Assembly: GCF_000199675.1 (NCBI RefSeq)
Contig: NC_014960.1
Span: 434,001 to 498,000 of the forward strand
Source: Anaerolinea thermophila UNI-1
GTDB lineage: Bacteria; Chloroflexota; Anaerolineae; Anaerolineales; Anaerolineaceae
DNA length: 64,000 bases
Direction of reading: 5' to 3'
Part shown: positions 42,891 through 50,187 of the stretch, piece by piece
Layout: the number at the start of each line of letters is the position of its first letter
How positions within the stretch are numbered: the first letter of the stretch is position 1
Position numbers and translations under genes: made by a program
Notes under the pieces: generated by a model
The model's input: only the letters and a program-made list of their open reading frames with translations
Told to the model about the DNA's origin: nothing
The model's database searches: none

Positions 42891-42923
42891 CCAGCCACGG
42901 GGCGGGAGCATGTCCGTGGCTGG
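42891..42923 (-). terminator. Attenuator terminator before the GNAT-MFS operon
   Basis: A perfect 10-bp stem (CCAGCCACGG/CCGTGGCTGG on either side of a 13-base loop), followed on the minus strand by TTTTGTTTTC. It lies 22 bases after the leader stop codon and about 60 bases before the GNAT start, so it must be bypassed for the operon to be expressed. Confidence 0.85.
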
Positions 42924-42945
42924 CGTATCGGTAAATTCGTGTAGA

Positions 42946-43044
42946 TTACCTGCCTGTAGACACACTCCGAGAAGGAATCAACGCGCCACCCCCATCGGTG
43001 CGGAGACGAACAGCAACTTGGGCAACAGAGATCACCATGCGCAT
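42946..43044 (-). CDS. Leader peptide of the GNAT-MFS operon
   Basis: A 32-codon ORF, MRMVISVAQVAVRL... ending in STGR, between a good promoter and a strong terminator. AAAGGA lies 5-6 bases before the ATG. The first half is rich in Val, Ile and Ala with no repeat of one amino acid, unlike biosynthetic attenuators; the middle has three Gly codons in a row (GGG GGT GGC). GGTGGCG across these Gly codons can pair, with one bulge, with CGCCAGCC at the left arm of the terminator, giving a possible antiterminator. A ribosome halted in the N-terminal half, for example by an antibiotic, would free it. The ORF, promoter and terminator are seen; the mechanism is inferred. Confidence 0.65.
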   Translation of the reverse strand: MRMVISVAQVAVRLRTDGGGALIPSRSVSTGR

Positions 43045-43054
43045 TGCTTCCTTT

Positions 43055-43071
43055 CTCAGAGTTAATCTGAG
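43055..43071 (-). repeat. Inverted repeat at the leader transcript 5' end
   Basis: CTCAGA and TCTGAG separated by 5 bases, just downstream of the -10 box. It is either an operator or a short 5' hairpin in the leader RNA. Confidence 0.5.
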
Positions 43072-43074
43072 TTT

Positions 43075-43103
43075 AATGTAACGGAGAATCCTCAAACGGT
43101 CAA
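43075..43103 (-). promoter_or_regulatory. Promoter of the GNAT-MFS leader
   Basis: Minus strand: -35 TTGACC (43098-43103), 17-bp spacer, -10 TACATT (43075-43080). Transcription would begin near 43068, about 24 bases before the leader ATG. Confidence 0.75.
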
Positions 43104-43188
43104 GGGTTTCACGAGAAGCATTCTTAAGTGCCTCACAAAAGTCCTGAGAAGGTGTACGGCTTGAGGATGTGCCTTTTGGAGAGCATGG

Positions 43189-43200
43189 TACAATCATTTT
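43189..43200 (+). promoter_or_regulatory. -10 box of a probable leaderless gene
   Basis: TACAAT at 43189-43194 ends 6 bases before the ATG at 43201; no ribosome-binding site is present. Confidence 0.55.
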
Positions 43201-45564
43201 ATGCGCTCATGGAAATTGAACGGAGATTCCCCCCTGTTCCTGACACTGGCGGCGAATGCGCGGGTTACTTCCACGACCTATTCAAATGACATCATCTGGG
43301 CTTTGCAACTGGGAGGCGGCGAACCGCCTGCTCTGGCGGTGACCACCACGCTGGGGTTGCGCGCCGCGCAGATGCGCCTGTTTCCTATCTTTCGTTTTGG
43401 TCAGCAAACTGTTCACGACCCGGCGGAGTTTCATCGCTCTCCACAGGTCACCCAAATCCTGCCCGGTTACCTTTCGATTAGTTTGTCTCCCTTTGAAGGG
43501 GTGGATGTGCAGTTGGAGTACCGCGTGGACTCGTCGCAAACGCTGGCAGGGCGGGTGCGGGTGCTCAATCGTAGTGTGCTGGCACAGGAAGGCTGTGTGG
43601 ACTGGGCAGGACTGCTGGAACCGTTAGGTTACGGCGTGGGACTGGGGATTCTGCCCATGGGATTGAACACCGTTCTGCAGGGCAATACCAGCGACCTGGC
43701 GGTGGTGGTGTTCGTCTCCGGTGGAATTCAGCCCGGGAAGGGGGTGTATCCTTCGCTGTGCCTGCCCATCAACCTGTATCCAGGGGGGAGTGTTGCCTTT
43801 CACTGGGCGGTTTCGGTTGCCGCTGAGACCGAGCAGGCCTTTGAACAAGCCCGCGAAGCCACCCTGCAGGCATGGGACGCCGTCACGGCGCGCATTGAAT
43901 TACAGAGCACCGCTGACCTCATGGAGGTGAGCACTCCCAATCCAGAGTGGGACGCGCTCTTCTGGCAGGCGCAGGTTGCCGGGGTTTCTCTGCTACAAAC
44001 GCGCACCGATGCCCTGCCCGAAGATTCCTTTGTTCTTACCCGCCGACCTGATCAGGGGTATTCCCCCCGTGGTGATGGCAGTGACTACCCCTACCTGTGG
44101 AGCGGTCAGACGGCATTTGACAGTCTCTATCTGCTGGAAGTCCTGCCCGGCATTCCCGATTTAGGCAGTCGCCTGTTGCGAAATTTCGCCGGCACGGTGG
44201 ACGAACAGGGTACGCCTATCTGGAAGCCCGGCCTGGGCGGTCAGCGCTCTACCCGGCTGGCGCTCCCTCTGTTGACGCAATTGTGCGATCTCGAAGCCCT
44301 CTCTGCAGAAGAGGCAGAAACGCTCTTTGCCATGGGATTCCGTCTGGTGCAGGCATGGTTGGATTACGAACATGACCGCGATCAGGACGCCCTGCCCGAA
44401 TACCAGCATCCTCTGCAAACCATGCTGGAAAATCATCCCCTCTTTGACCTCTGGCATCCGCTATCGCAGGGAGTAAGCATTGAATGGGTGGAGTCGCCAA
44501 CTTTGGGAGCCATGTTGTTTCGCGAGGTGCGCAGTTTGTTGAAACTGGCGCGTCGCCTGGAGCGGGGTGAGGAGGAAGCCTGGCTGGAAGCCAAAGCCGC
44601 GCTGTTGTTCGCGGCGGTGCAGTCCTGCTGGGATCACCGCAGCGGGGTGTTCCGCTACCGGGATATGCAGTCTCACCGTGCGCCAGCCGCCCGTGAATTG
44701 CTGTCCTTCAGCGGTTCGGGGACGTTCAAGCCCAAACGCCAGCCACTGAAGCCGCAGCGTCTGGTGGTGCAGTTGTTCGCTCCCGAATCGCATACCCTCT
44801 CGGCAATTGTGCGCCTGCGTGGCATCAACGCCGTGAATGAGGTTGTGCAGGAAGAGTTTTCCCCGCGTGAGATTTCCTGGCAAAACGGGGTGGGGCGCTT
44901 TACCAGCCGCAACCTGTTTGCCAGCGTGGAAGAAATTTCGGTCAGCGGCGTTCCAGGTAGAGATCATGGCAAAGTGCTGGCTGCCGGGTTGGACGTGGTG
45001 GACATCAGCCTGTTCCTGCCTCTGTGGGCTGGGGTGGTAAAGGACAAGCAAGCCAAAACGCTGGTACAGAAGACGCTTTTCAGACACATGCTGCATCGCT
45101 TTGGCTTTCCCATGCTGGCAGGCAGGCAACAGGACGCTCTTCCCGAGTGGCAGGCGGTGTCTTTGCCCTGGAATACCTGGATTGCGCACAGCCTTCTTGA
45201 TTTAGGCATGCGACGAGAAGCCTCCGATTTGTTTTTGCGTTTCATCCAGCCTGTGCTGGGTGCACTTAAGTCCCGCCACAACTTTTATCAGTACTATCAT
45301 GCCGAAACCGGCGCGCCGCTGGGCGAAGCCGGGCATCTCTGGGGCATGCCCCCTTTGAAATTGTTCCTGCGCATTGCGGGAATTGAGAAAATTACCTCTC
45401 ATCTGGTAGAAGTGCGCGAATTTAATGCTTTTCCTTTCCCGGTTACGGTAAAATATCAGAGAATCAGTGTGACACGGGAAGGGAATACCACGACCGTGCG
45501 GTTTCCGGGACATCCTGCTTACACGGTCACCGGCTCGGAAGCCCGACGCATTGCCTTGACCTGA
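43201..45564 (+). CDS. Large protein with probable six-hairpin glycosidase fold
   Basis: A 787-residue cytoplasmic protein without signal peptide. The N-terminal third is rich in beta strands; the remainder looks like an (alpha/alpha)6 barrel as in GH15, GH37 and GH63, with YLWSGQTAFDSLYLLEVLPG near residues 298-317, DRDQDALPEY near 398-407, and a matching ALPEWQAVSLPWNTWIAHSLLDLG near 645-668. Acidic residues in these blocks could be catalytic. Function is not assigned. It probably starts a leaderless transcript, and the two PII-like genes follow 33 bases downstream. Confidence 0.65.
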   Translation: MRSWKLNGDSPLFLTLAANARVTSTTYSNDIIWALQLGGGEPPALAVTTTLGLRAAQMRLFPIFRFGQQTVHDPAEFHRSPQVTQILPGYLSISLSPFEGVDVQLEYRVDSSQTLAGRVRVLNRSVLAQEGCVDWAGLLEPLGYGVGLGILPMGLNTVLQGNTSDLAVVVFVSGGIQPGKGVYPSLCLPINLYPGGSVAFHWAVSVAAETEQAFEQAREATLQAWDAVTARIELQSTADLMEVSTPNPEWDALFWQAQVAGVSLLQTRTDALPEDSFVLTRRPDQGYSPRGDGSDYPYLWSGQTAFDSLYLLEVLPGIPDLGSRLLRNFAGTVDEQGTPIWKPGLGGQRSTRLALPLLTQLCDLEALSAEEAETLFAMGFRLVQAWLDYEHDRDQDALPEYQHPLQTMLENHPLFDLWHPLSQGVSIEWVESPTLGAMLFREVRSLLKLARRLERGEEEAWLEAKAALLFAAVQSCWDHRSGVFRYRDMQSHRAPAARELLSFSGSGTFKPKRQPLKPQRLVVQLFAPESHTLSAIVRLRGINAVNEVVQEEFSPREISWQNGVGRFTSRNLFASVEEISVSGVPGRDHGKVLAAGLDVVDISLFLPLWAGVVKDKQAKTLVQKTLFRHMLHRFGFPMLAGRQQDALPEWQAVSLPWNTWIAHSLLDLGMRREASDLFLRFIQPVLGALKSRHNFYQYYHAETGAPLGEAGHLWGMPPLKLFLRIAGIEKITSHLVEVREFNAFPFPVTVKYQRISVTREGNTTTVRFPGHPAYTVTGSEARRIALT

Positions 45565-45597
45565 GGTCCTTATCCGCTTTTGGAGAAAGGAGGATGA

Positions 45598-45945
45598 ATG
45601 AGCGCGGAGTTTCCAACTCAACCCATTCGCCTGTGGATTGCCGTGGTGCAGGCGCAGGACGCCGAAATTGCCCGCGAAGCCGTGGAGAAGTTGGGATTGC
45701 ATGTGGAGCGGCTTCCCAGTGTGGGTGGCTTTTTGGGGCGGCGCAATGCCACCCTGATCATCGGCGTACCGCCGGAGAAGCAGGAACAGGTGGAACAATC
45801 CCTGCACGAAAATTGTCGTCAACGGGTGGAGTTCATTGCCATCCCGTTGGAAAGCGCCCCCCTGCCCATGCCTACCCCCACACCGATCACGGTAGGTGGG
45901 GCGACTGTTTTCACCCTCGAAGTGGATCATTATGAGGAGATTTAG
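45598..45945 (+). CDS. PII-like c-di-AMP receptor homologue, divergent copy
   Basis: A 115-residue protein related to the DarA/PstA (CdAMP_rec) family, PII-like trimeric proteins that bind cyclic di-AMP. The family's TGGF-type loop is changed to SVGGFLGRRNATLIIGV near residues 40-56, and there is an added N-terminal segment and a Pro/Thr-rich stretch (PMPTPTPITVGGATV) before the last strand. The second copy begins 2 bases after this stop codon. Because ligand-binding residues differ between the copies, they may form hetero-oligomers or respond to different signals. AAAGGAGG lies upstream of the ATG. Confidence 0.75.
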   Translation: MSAEFPTQPIRLWIAVVQAQDAEIAREAVEKLGLHVERLPSVGGFLGRRNATLIIGVPPEKQEQVEQSLHENCRQRVEFIAIPLESAPLPMPTPTPITVGGATVFTLEVDHYEEI

Positions 45946-45947
45946 CC

Positions 45948-46214
45948 ATGAAACTGATTCTTGCTATTCTGCGTGATATTGATCATGATGCGGTCTCTCA
46001 AGCCCTGACCTCCGCCGGTTACCGGGTAACCATGATTGCTTCGACGGGTGGTTTCTGGCGGCGTGGAAACACCACTCTGATGGTGGGGTGTGAAGATGAG
46101 CAGGTTGAACCCGCCCTGCAAATTATCCGCAACAATTGTCAGACACCCGCCGAACCCGGCACTCGCCATGCCACCATCTTTGTGATTAAAGTGGATCAGT
46201 ACGTCCACTTTTAG
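45948..46214 (+). CDS. PII-like c-di-AMP receptor protein (DarA/PstA type)
   Basis: An 88-residue protein matching the c-di-AMP receptor family closely: MKLILAILRDIDHDAVSQAL, YRVTMIASTGGFWRRGNTTLMVG near residues 25-47 with the conserved TGGF-x3-GNTT ligand loop, VEDE-like CEDEQVEPAL, and a terminal strand ATIFVIKVDQY. Such proteins report c-di-AMP levels in cells that make this messenger. It is shorter than typical homologues (about 110). It lies between the divergent copy and a DUF4013 membrane protein, probably in one transcript. Confidence 0.85.
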   Translation: MKLILAILRDIDHDAVSQALTSAGYRVTMIASTGGFWRRGNTTLMVGCEDEQVEPALQIIRNNCQTPAEPGTRHATIFVIKVDQYVHF

Positions 46215-46240
46215 CCATCCTGGAAAAGAGGAAAGTTCTT

Positions 46241-46894
46241 ATGGATTTCGCCAAGCCTTTTACCTTTGTCTTTGAAGATCAAAACTGGCTTTCCAAGATT
46301 GCCCTGGTTGCCGTGATTTCGTTGATCCCGGTGGTGGGTGTGCTGGTTCTGTTGGGCTGGGGGTTGGAAATCACCCGCCGGGTGATTCGCGATGAACTCC
46401 CGATTTTGCCCGAAGTGGATTTTGGCAAGCACCTGGGCGATGGTTTCAAGGGGTTTGTCATCGGGCTGGTGTATTCTGTGCCTATGCTGGTGCTGGTGAT
46501 TTTAATGAGCGTGTTCAGCGCTGCTCTGAGCAATTCTTACAATACCGACTTTGCCAACGCTGTTCTGATTCTGCTGGTGGTATGTCTGGCACTGTTTATT
46601 CTTCTGTACGGGCTGGTGCTGAACTTGCTGGCGCCGGCGGCGTATGCGCGCTTTGCCGCCACCGGAAGCATGAGCGCGGCGTTCCAGTTTGGTGAGGTTT
46701 GGCGCACCGTGACCGCTAACCTGGGTGGCTATGTGCTGGTCGTGCTGGCGACAATTCTTGCCGGGTTCATTGCCGGACTTGGCTCGATTGCCTGTGTGAT
46801 TGGGGTGATTTTTACGGGCACATATGCCGCCGCGGTTCTGTATCACTTCTACGGGCAAGCCTATAAACAGGCGCGGTTGAATCGCTCGCTGTAA
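46241..46894 (+). CDS. DUF4013 membrane protein
   Basis: A 217-residue membrane protein with five or six hydrophobic segments. The opening FAKPFTFVFEDQNWLSKIALVAVISLIPVVG and the central LGDGFKGFVIGLVYSVP, then YARFAATGSMSAAFQFGEVW, match DUF4013 proteins, often found in archaea and Chloroflexota. Function is unknown. It starts 26 bases after the c-di-AMP receptor, which suggests that its activity may be linked to that signal. A terminator follows. Confidence 0.82.
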   Translation: MDFAKPFTFVFEDQNWLSKIALVAVISLIPVVGVLVLLGWGLEITRRVIRDELPILPEVDFGKHLGDGFKGFVIGLVYSVPMLVLVILMSVFSAALSNSYNTDFANAVLILLVVCLALFILLYGLVLNLLAPAAYARFAATGSMSAAFQFGEVWRTVTANLGGYVLVVLATILAGFIAGLGSIACVIGVIFTGTYAAAVLYHFYGQAYKQARLNRSL

Positions 46895-46918
46895 TTTCTG
46901 TGAAGAAGAAAGAGAATG

Positions 46919-46950
46919 AGCCCCCCAGCGCCCGGCTGGGGGGCTTTGGT
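46919..46950 (+). terminator. Terminator after the DUF4013 gene
   Basis: 11-bp GC-rich stem AGCCCCCCAGC/GCTGGGGGGCT with a 5-base loop, then TTGGTTTT. Confidence 0.9.
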
Positions 46951-46951
46951 T

Positions 46952-47527
46952 TTATTCGTGAAATTCTTCCACTTCGTAGGTGTACACGTCCAGTTTCTTT
47001 TTCCGCCACAAACTGGCAGGCGCGCCCATCTTCTGGCACAGGTGGCTGAGAAACTCTTCCGGGTTGGGAATCTTCTCCCATACCTGCGGCAGGAAAGTCG
47101 CCCGGCGGATGCCATCGCGCAGGATGACGCCGTCCACGTGCGGTCTCAGCAGGCGGGGCAGGTCTTCGGGGTTCTCATAGGGTAGGGGGCGCGGCGGAGT
47201 CAGGCGGGAAATTTCAATCTTGAGATGATCTACTTCATGCGGACGCACCGGGGGAAAGCGGTAATCTTCCAGCGCGGCGGCGACGGCATGCTCGCGCACG
47301 TCTTCCACCAGTGGTTGATAGGCTTCCAGCGCGCCCACGCATCCGCGCAGTTCGCCGCGCGCGTCTGTCAGGGTGACAAAGCACACCCCCGGTTCGAACA
47401 GTCGCGCCGGGTAATCTTCGGCACGGATTTCCGGCAGAGGCTTGCCGTTCACCGCGGCTTCGATGGAGCGGCGCGCCAGTTGTAACAGCAAGCGGCGTTC
47501 CTCTTCGCTCAACGGCTCTCGAGACAT
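46952..47527 (-). CDS. AMMECR1-domain protein (AmmeMemoRadiSam system protein A)
   Basis: A 191-residue AMMECR1 domain. Seen: FVTLTDARGELRGCVGALEAYQPL near residues 50-73, with the conserved LRGC(I/V)G motif, and IEISRLTPPRPLPYENPEDLPRLL near 103-126, followed by HVDGVILRDGIRRATFLPQVWE. The biochemical role is unknown. The partner Memo and radical SAM genes are not next to it. The flavin reductase gene lies 32 bases upstream on the same strand. Confidence 0.9.
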   Translation of the reverse strand: MSREPLSEEERRLLLQLARRSIEAAVNGKPLPEIRAEDYPARLFEPGVCFVTLTDARGELRGCVGALEAYQPLVEDVREHAVAAALEDYRFPPVRPHEVDHLKIEISRLTPPRPLPYENPEDLPRLLRPHVDGVILRDGIRRATFLPQVWEKIPNPEEFLSHLCQKMGAPASLWRKKKLDVYTYEVEEFHE

Positions 47528-47559
47528 GCTTCCCTCCCTTCTTCACCAGCCCCCAGAAG

Positions 47560-48063
47560 TTAGCACTCTTTCAGACAACGGTATGCCCGGTTGACGTACA
47601 CCAGCGGTTCGCCGTCCTCGCGTATCCACACCTGCTCCACCTCACCGATAAACAGGGTGGAGTGGGGCATTTCGTAGCAGTGTACCACACGGCATTCCAG
47701 CGCCGCCAACCCATCGCTCAATAAAGGAATTTCTCCGGAAAGTGAAAATATCTGCACATCGTGAAAACGGTCGCCGTCTTCGGGAATGCGCCCGGCAAAG
47801 CGGTCGGAGAGATTCTGCTGGTGGATATCCAGAATGGTCACCCCGAAACGCCCGGAGGCGCTGACCAGTTTGTGCGTGCGGGTGGTGTTTGCCAGTGTTA
47901 CCGTCACCAGAGGCGGGTCGAGGGAAACGGAGACGAACGAATTGACGGTCATGCCGTGGCGTTTGCCCTCATGTGCGGCGGTGACGATGGAAACCCCCGT
48001 GACCCAGCGGCGCATGGCACGGCGCAGGTCTTCTCCACGGGGGGAAAGGGTGAGTTCAGTCAT
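47560..48063 (-). CDS. Flavin reductase family protein (FMN-binding)
   Basis: A 167-residue flavin reductase-like domain (RutF/HpaC type) that uses NAD(P)H to reduce FMN, or serves as a flavoprotein. Seen: MRRWVTGVSIVTA near the start, MTVNSFVSVSLDPPLVTVTL near 38-57, and FGVTILDIHQQNLSDRFAG near 74-92, the usual flavin-binding blocks, plus ALECRVVHCYEMPHSTLFIGEV. No monooxygenase partner gene is adjacent. It probably shares a transcript with the AMMECR1 gene. Confidence 0.9.
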   Translation of the reverse strand: MTELTLSPRGEDLRRAMRRWVTGVSIVTAAHEGKRHGMTVNSFVSVSLDPPLVTVTLANTTRTHKLVSASGRFGVTILDIHQQNLSDRFAGRIPEDGDRFHDVQIFSLSGEIPLLSDGLAALECRVVHCYEMPHSTLFIGEVEQVWIREDGEPLVYVNRAYRCLKEC

Positions 48064-48245
48064 GATTTTTTCCTGTTGTTGCAGTTTTTAATTTGTTTAT
48101 ACAAAGGGAAGGGGCTTCCGTCAAGGGGAATGGTAAGGGTTTTGGCTTGGGGATCAATCCTCAAAAAGTCTTGTGTTTTGCCTTTCCTCGGGCTATACTG
48201 AATTTGAACAAGAAGAGTCCATAATTTGTCTGTGGAGGTGAAATC

Positions 48246-49382
48246 TTGTCTCACCGTCATCCTCTTTTCTGTGTCATTCCGCCCTACATGCTGGAGCGCA
48301 TTGCCGAGAAGGGTACTGAGGTGCAACAGGAGCGCGCCAGACAAGCCCTGGCGCTTTCCGAGCAGATGCGCGAACAGCGCCAGAAAGTTGCCGTGCGCGC
48401 CGAAGCCCTGCGGACAGCCGGACCAGCGGTACGCCAGCGTTCGGTGCATTCGGCGCAGTATTTGAGCAACCTGCCGGGTGTGCTGGTGCGCGCCGAAGGG
48501 GCGGCGCCCAGCGGCGACCCCGCCGTAGATGAAGCCTACGACGGCTCCGGTGCCACCTACGACCTGTTCTGGGATATCTATCAGCGTAACTCGATTGACG
48601 GCGCGGGCATGCCGCTGGTCTCAACCGTGCATTACCAGCAGGGGTATGACAATGCCTTCTGGAACGGCTATCAGATGGTGTATGGCGACGGCGATGAGGA
48701 CCTGCCCGAAGAAGATCGTCTCTTCAACCGCTTTACCATTTCGCTGGACGTCATCGGGCATGAATTAACTCACGGTGTTACCCAGTACACGGCGAACCTG
48801 ACTTACGCCAATCAATCCGGGGCGCTGAACGAATCTTTCTCGGATGTGTTTGGCTCGCTGGTGCGCCAGTATCAACTGCGCCAAACGGCTGCCGAGGCGG
48901 ACTGGATCATCGGTAAAGGACTGTTTACCGCCAACGTCAACGGGGTGGGACTGCGCTCGATGAAAGAGCCCGGCACAGCCTACAACGACCCCATCCTGGG
49001 CAAAGACCCTCAGCCCGGGCATATGCGCGATTACGTCACCACCACCCGCGACAACGGCGGAGTCCATATCAACTCGGGCATTCCCAACCATGCGTTTTAC
49101 TATGCGGCAATCGAGATGGGCGGGTATGCCTGGGAAAAAGCCGGGCGTATCTGGTACGTTACTCTGCGCGACCGCCTGCGTGCCGGTTCGACCTTCCAGG
49201 ATGCCGCCAATCTCACCTTTGCAGTGGCGGGAGATCTGTTTGGGGTGAACAGTCTGGAGCAACAGGCGGTCAAACGCGCCTGGTCGCTGGTGGGCATCGA
49301 AGTCACTGGCGATGGCGGCGGCAACGGTAATCAGAATCCCGGCTGTCTGGATGCTTTTATCCGATTGTTGAGGGGAGTATGA
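48246..49382 (+). CDS. Protealysin-type M4 metalloprotease
   Basis: A 378-residue zinc peptidase of family M4 with the short protealysin propeptide: PPYMLERIAEKG near residues 12-24 is the PPL/PPYML cleavage-control motif, and there is no signal peptide. Catalytic motifs: HELTHGVTQ (zinc His pair and catalytic Glu) near residues 177-185, GALNESFSDVFGSL with the third zinc Glu, and GGVHINSGIPNHAFYYA with the transition-state His. The TTG at 48246 is preceded by GGAGGTG. The gene overlaps an emfourin-like inhibitor gene by four bases, as in known protealysin operons. Protealysins act inside cells or leave by non-classical export. Confidence 0.93.
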   Translation: MSHRHPLFCVIPPYMLERIAEKGTEVQQERARQALALSEQMREQRQKVAVRAEALRTAGPAVRQRSVHSAQYLSNLPGVLVRAEGAAPSGDPAVDEAYDGSGATYDLFWDIYQRNSIDGAGMPLVSTVHYQQGYDNAFWNGYQMVYGDGDEDLPEEDRLFNRFTISLDVIGHELTHGVTQYTANLTYANQSGALNESFSDVFGSLVRQYQLRQTAAEADWIIGKGLFTANVNGVGLRSMKEPGTAYNDPILGKDPQPGHMRDYVTTTRDNGGVHINSGIPNHAFYYAAIEMGGYAWEKAGRIWYVTLRDRLRAGSTFQDAANLTFAVAGDLFGVNSLEQQAVKRAWSLVGIEVTGDGGGNGNQNPGCLDAFIRLLRGV

Positions 49383-49699
49383 TTATTCAGGTGGAGCGCA
49401 CGGGCGGTTTTGCCGGATTGACCATGCAAGCCATCATTGATACCGAACATCTTGACCCGGAAGAGCGTGAAGAACTGGAAGAACTGGTAGAGAAGAGCGA
49501 GTTCTTTCGCCTTCCCCCGCGCCTGAAGGTGCAGACCATGGCGGTGAATCAATTTGAGTATGTGATTACCATTGAAGACGAGTTTCAACGCCATACCCTT
49601 GAAGCGCACGAAGAAGCCCTTGACCCCCGGCTGAATGAACTGGTGCAACGGGTCCTGCGTTTGGCGCGGCGCAAGCAGCGCGAGAAAAAAGACGATTGA
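49379..49699 (+). CDS. Emfourin-like M4 protease inhibitor
   Basis: A 106-residue cytoplasmic protein. Its opening, IIQVERTGGFAGLTMQAIIDT, matches the ERxGGFAG start of emfourin, the slow tight-binding inhibitor encoded with protealysin. A helix LDPEEREELEELVEKSEFF and a strand pair QFEYVITIEDEFQRHTLE follow. The ATG overlaps the protease stop codon (ATGA), so both are made from one message. The tail is basic. The role is inferred from family and position. Confidence 0.85.
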   Translation: MIIQVERTGGFAGLTMQAIIDTEHLDPEEREELEELVEKSEFFRLPPRLKVQTMAVNQFEYVITIEDEFQRHTLEAHEEALDPRLNELVQRVLRLARRKQREKKDD

Positions 49700-49723
49700 T
49701 CTGAGGCTTGTGGGTTTTCTTAG

Positions 49724-49766
49724 AACAACCTGCCTTTTCCCTGAAGAAGCGGGAAGGCAGGTTGTT
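49724..49766 (+). terminator. Terminator after the protease-inhibitor pair
   Basis: Arms AACAACCTGCCTT (49724-49736) and AAGGCAGGTTGTT (49754-49766) form a 13-bp stem, with an inner CCC/GGG extension, followed by TGAATTT. Confidence 0.85.
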
Positions 49767-49870
49767 TGAATTTGGATGCACAAACTGCCTGAAGGTTACA
49801 TGAAGATTGTTTGCCTTCCTGCGGAAACTTATCACTACCTTTTTTATCGAGAATTGCGCCATAATGAAGG

Positions 49871-49889
49871 TGTGCGCAAAAAGCGCACA
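49871..49889 (+). repeat. Inverted repeat upstream of the oxidoreductase operon
   Basis: TGTGCGC and GCGCACA flank AAAAA in the 60 bases before the first gene, just past a CATAAT -10-like box at 49861. It could be a regulator site or a 5' stabilising hairpin. Confidence 0.5.
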
Positions 49890-49930
49890 GATTTTGTCCG
49901 AGTTCTCAAATTTTCACAGGAGGACTGCGA

Positions 49931-50176
49931 ATGCCCGTACAGGGACGTATAGTTGTCAGCGATTTGTATTGTAAGGGTTGCGAGTTGTGCGTCGCCGCCT
50001 GTCCTCAACACGTATTGCGCCTCTCGCCCGATCGTCTCACCGCCAAGGGATACCATCCGGCGGAACTGGCAGGACCCGGCTGCACCGGCTGTGGCATTTG
50101 TGCGGTAGTTTGTCCGGAAGCCGCCATTACCGTGTACCGGCAAAAAGCGCCAGCCCGCAAAACCGCTGAGGCTTAG
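49931..50176 (+). CDS. 2-oxoacid:ferredoxin oxidoreductase, ferredoxin (delta) subunit
   Basis: An 81-residue subunit with two 4Fe-4S motifs: CKGCELCVAACP (about residues 16-27) and CTGCGICAVVCP (about 54-65). It takes electrons from the catalytic subunits to ferredoxin. AGGAGG precedes the ATG. It leads a four-gene operon (delta, alpha, beta, gamma), with spacings of 11-14 bases. Confidence 0.94.
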   Translation: MPVQGRIVVSDLYCKGCELCVAACPQHVLRLSPDRLTAKGYHPAELAGPGCTGCGICAVVCPEAAITVYRQKAPARKTAEA

Positions 50177-50187
50177 GAGGAATACCC

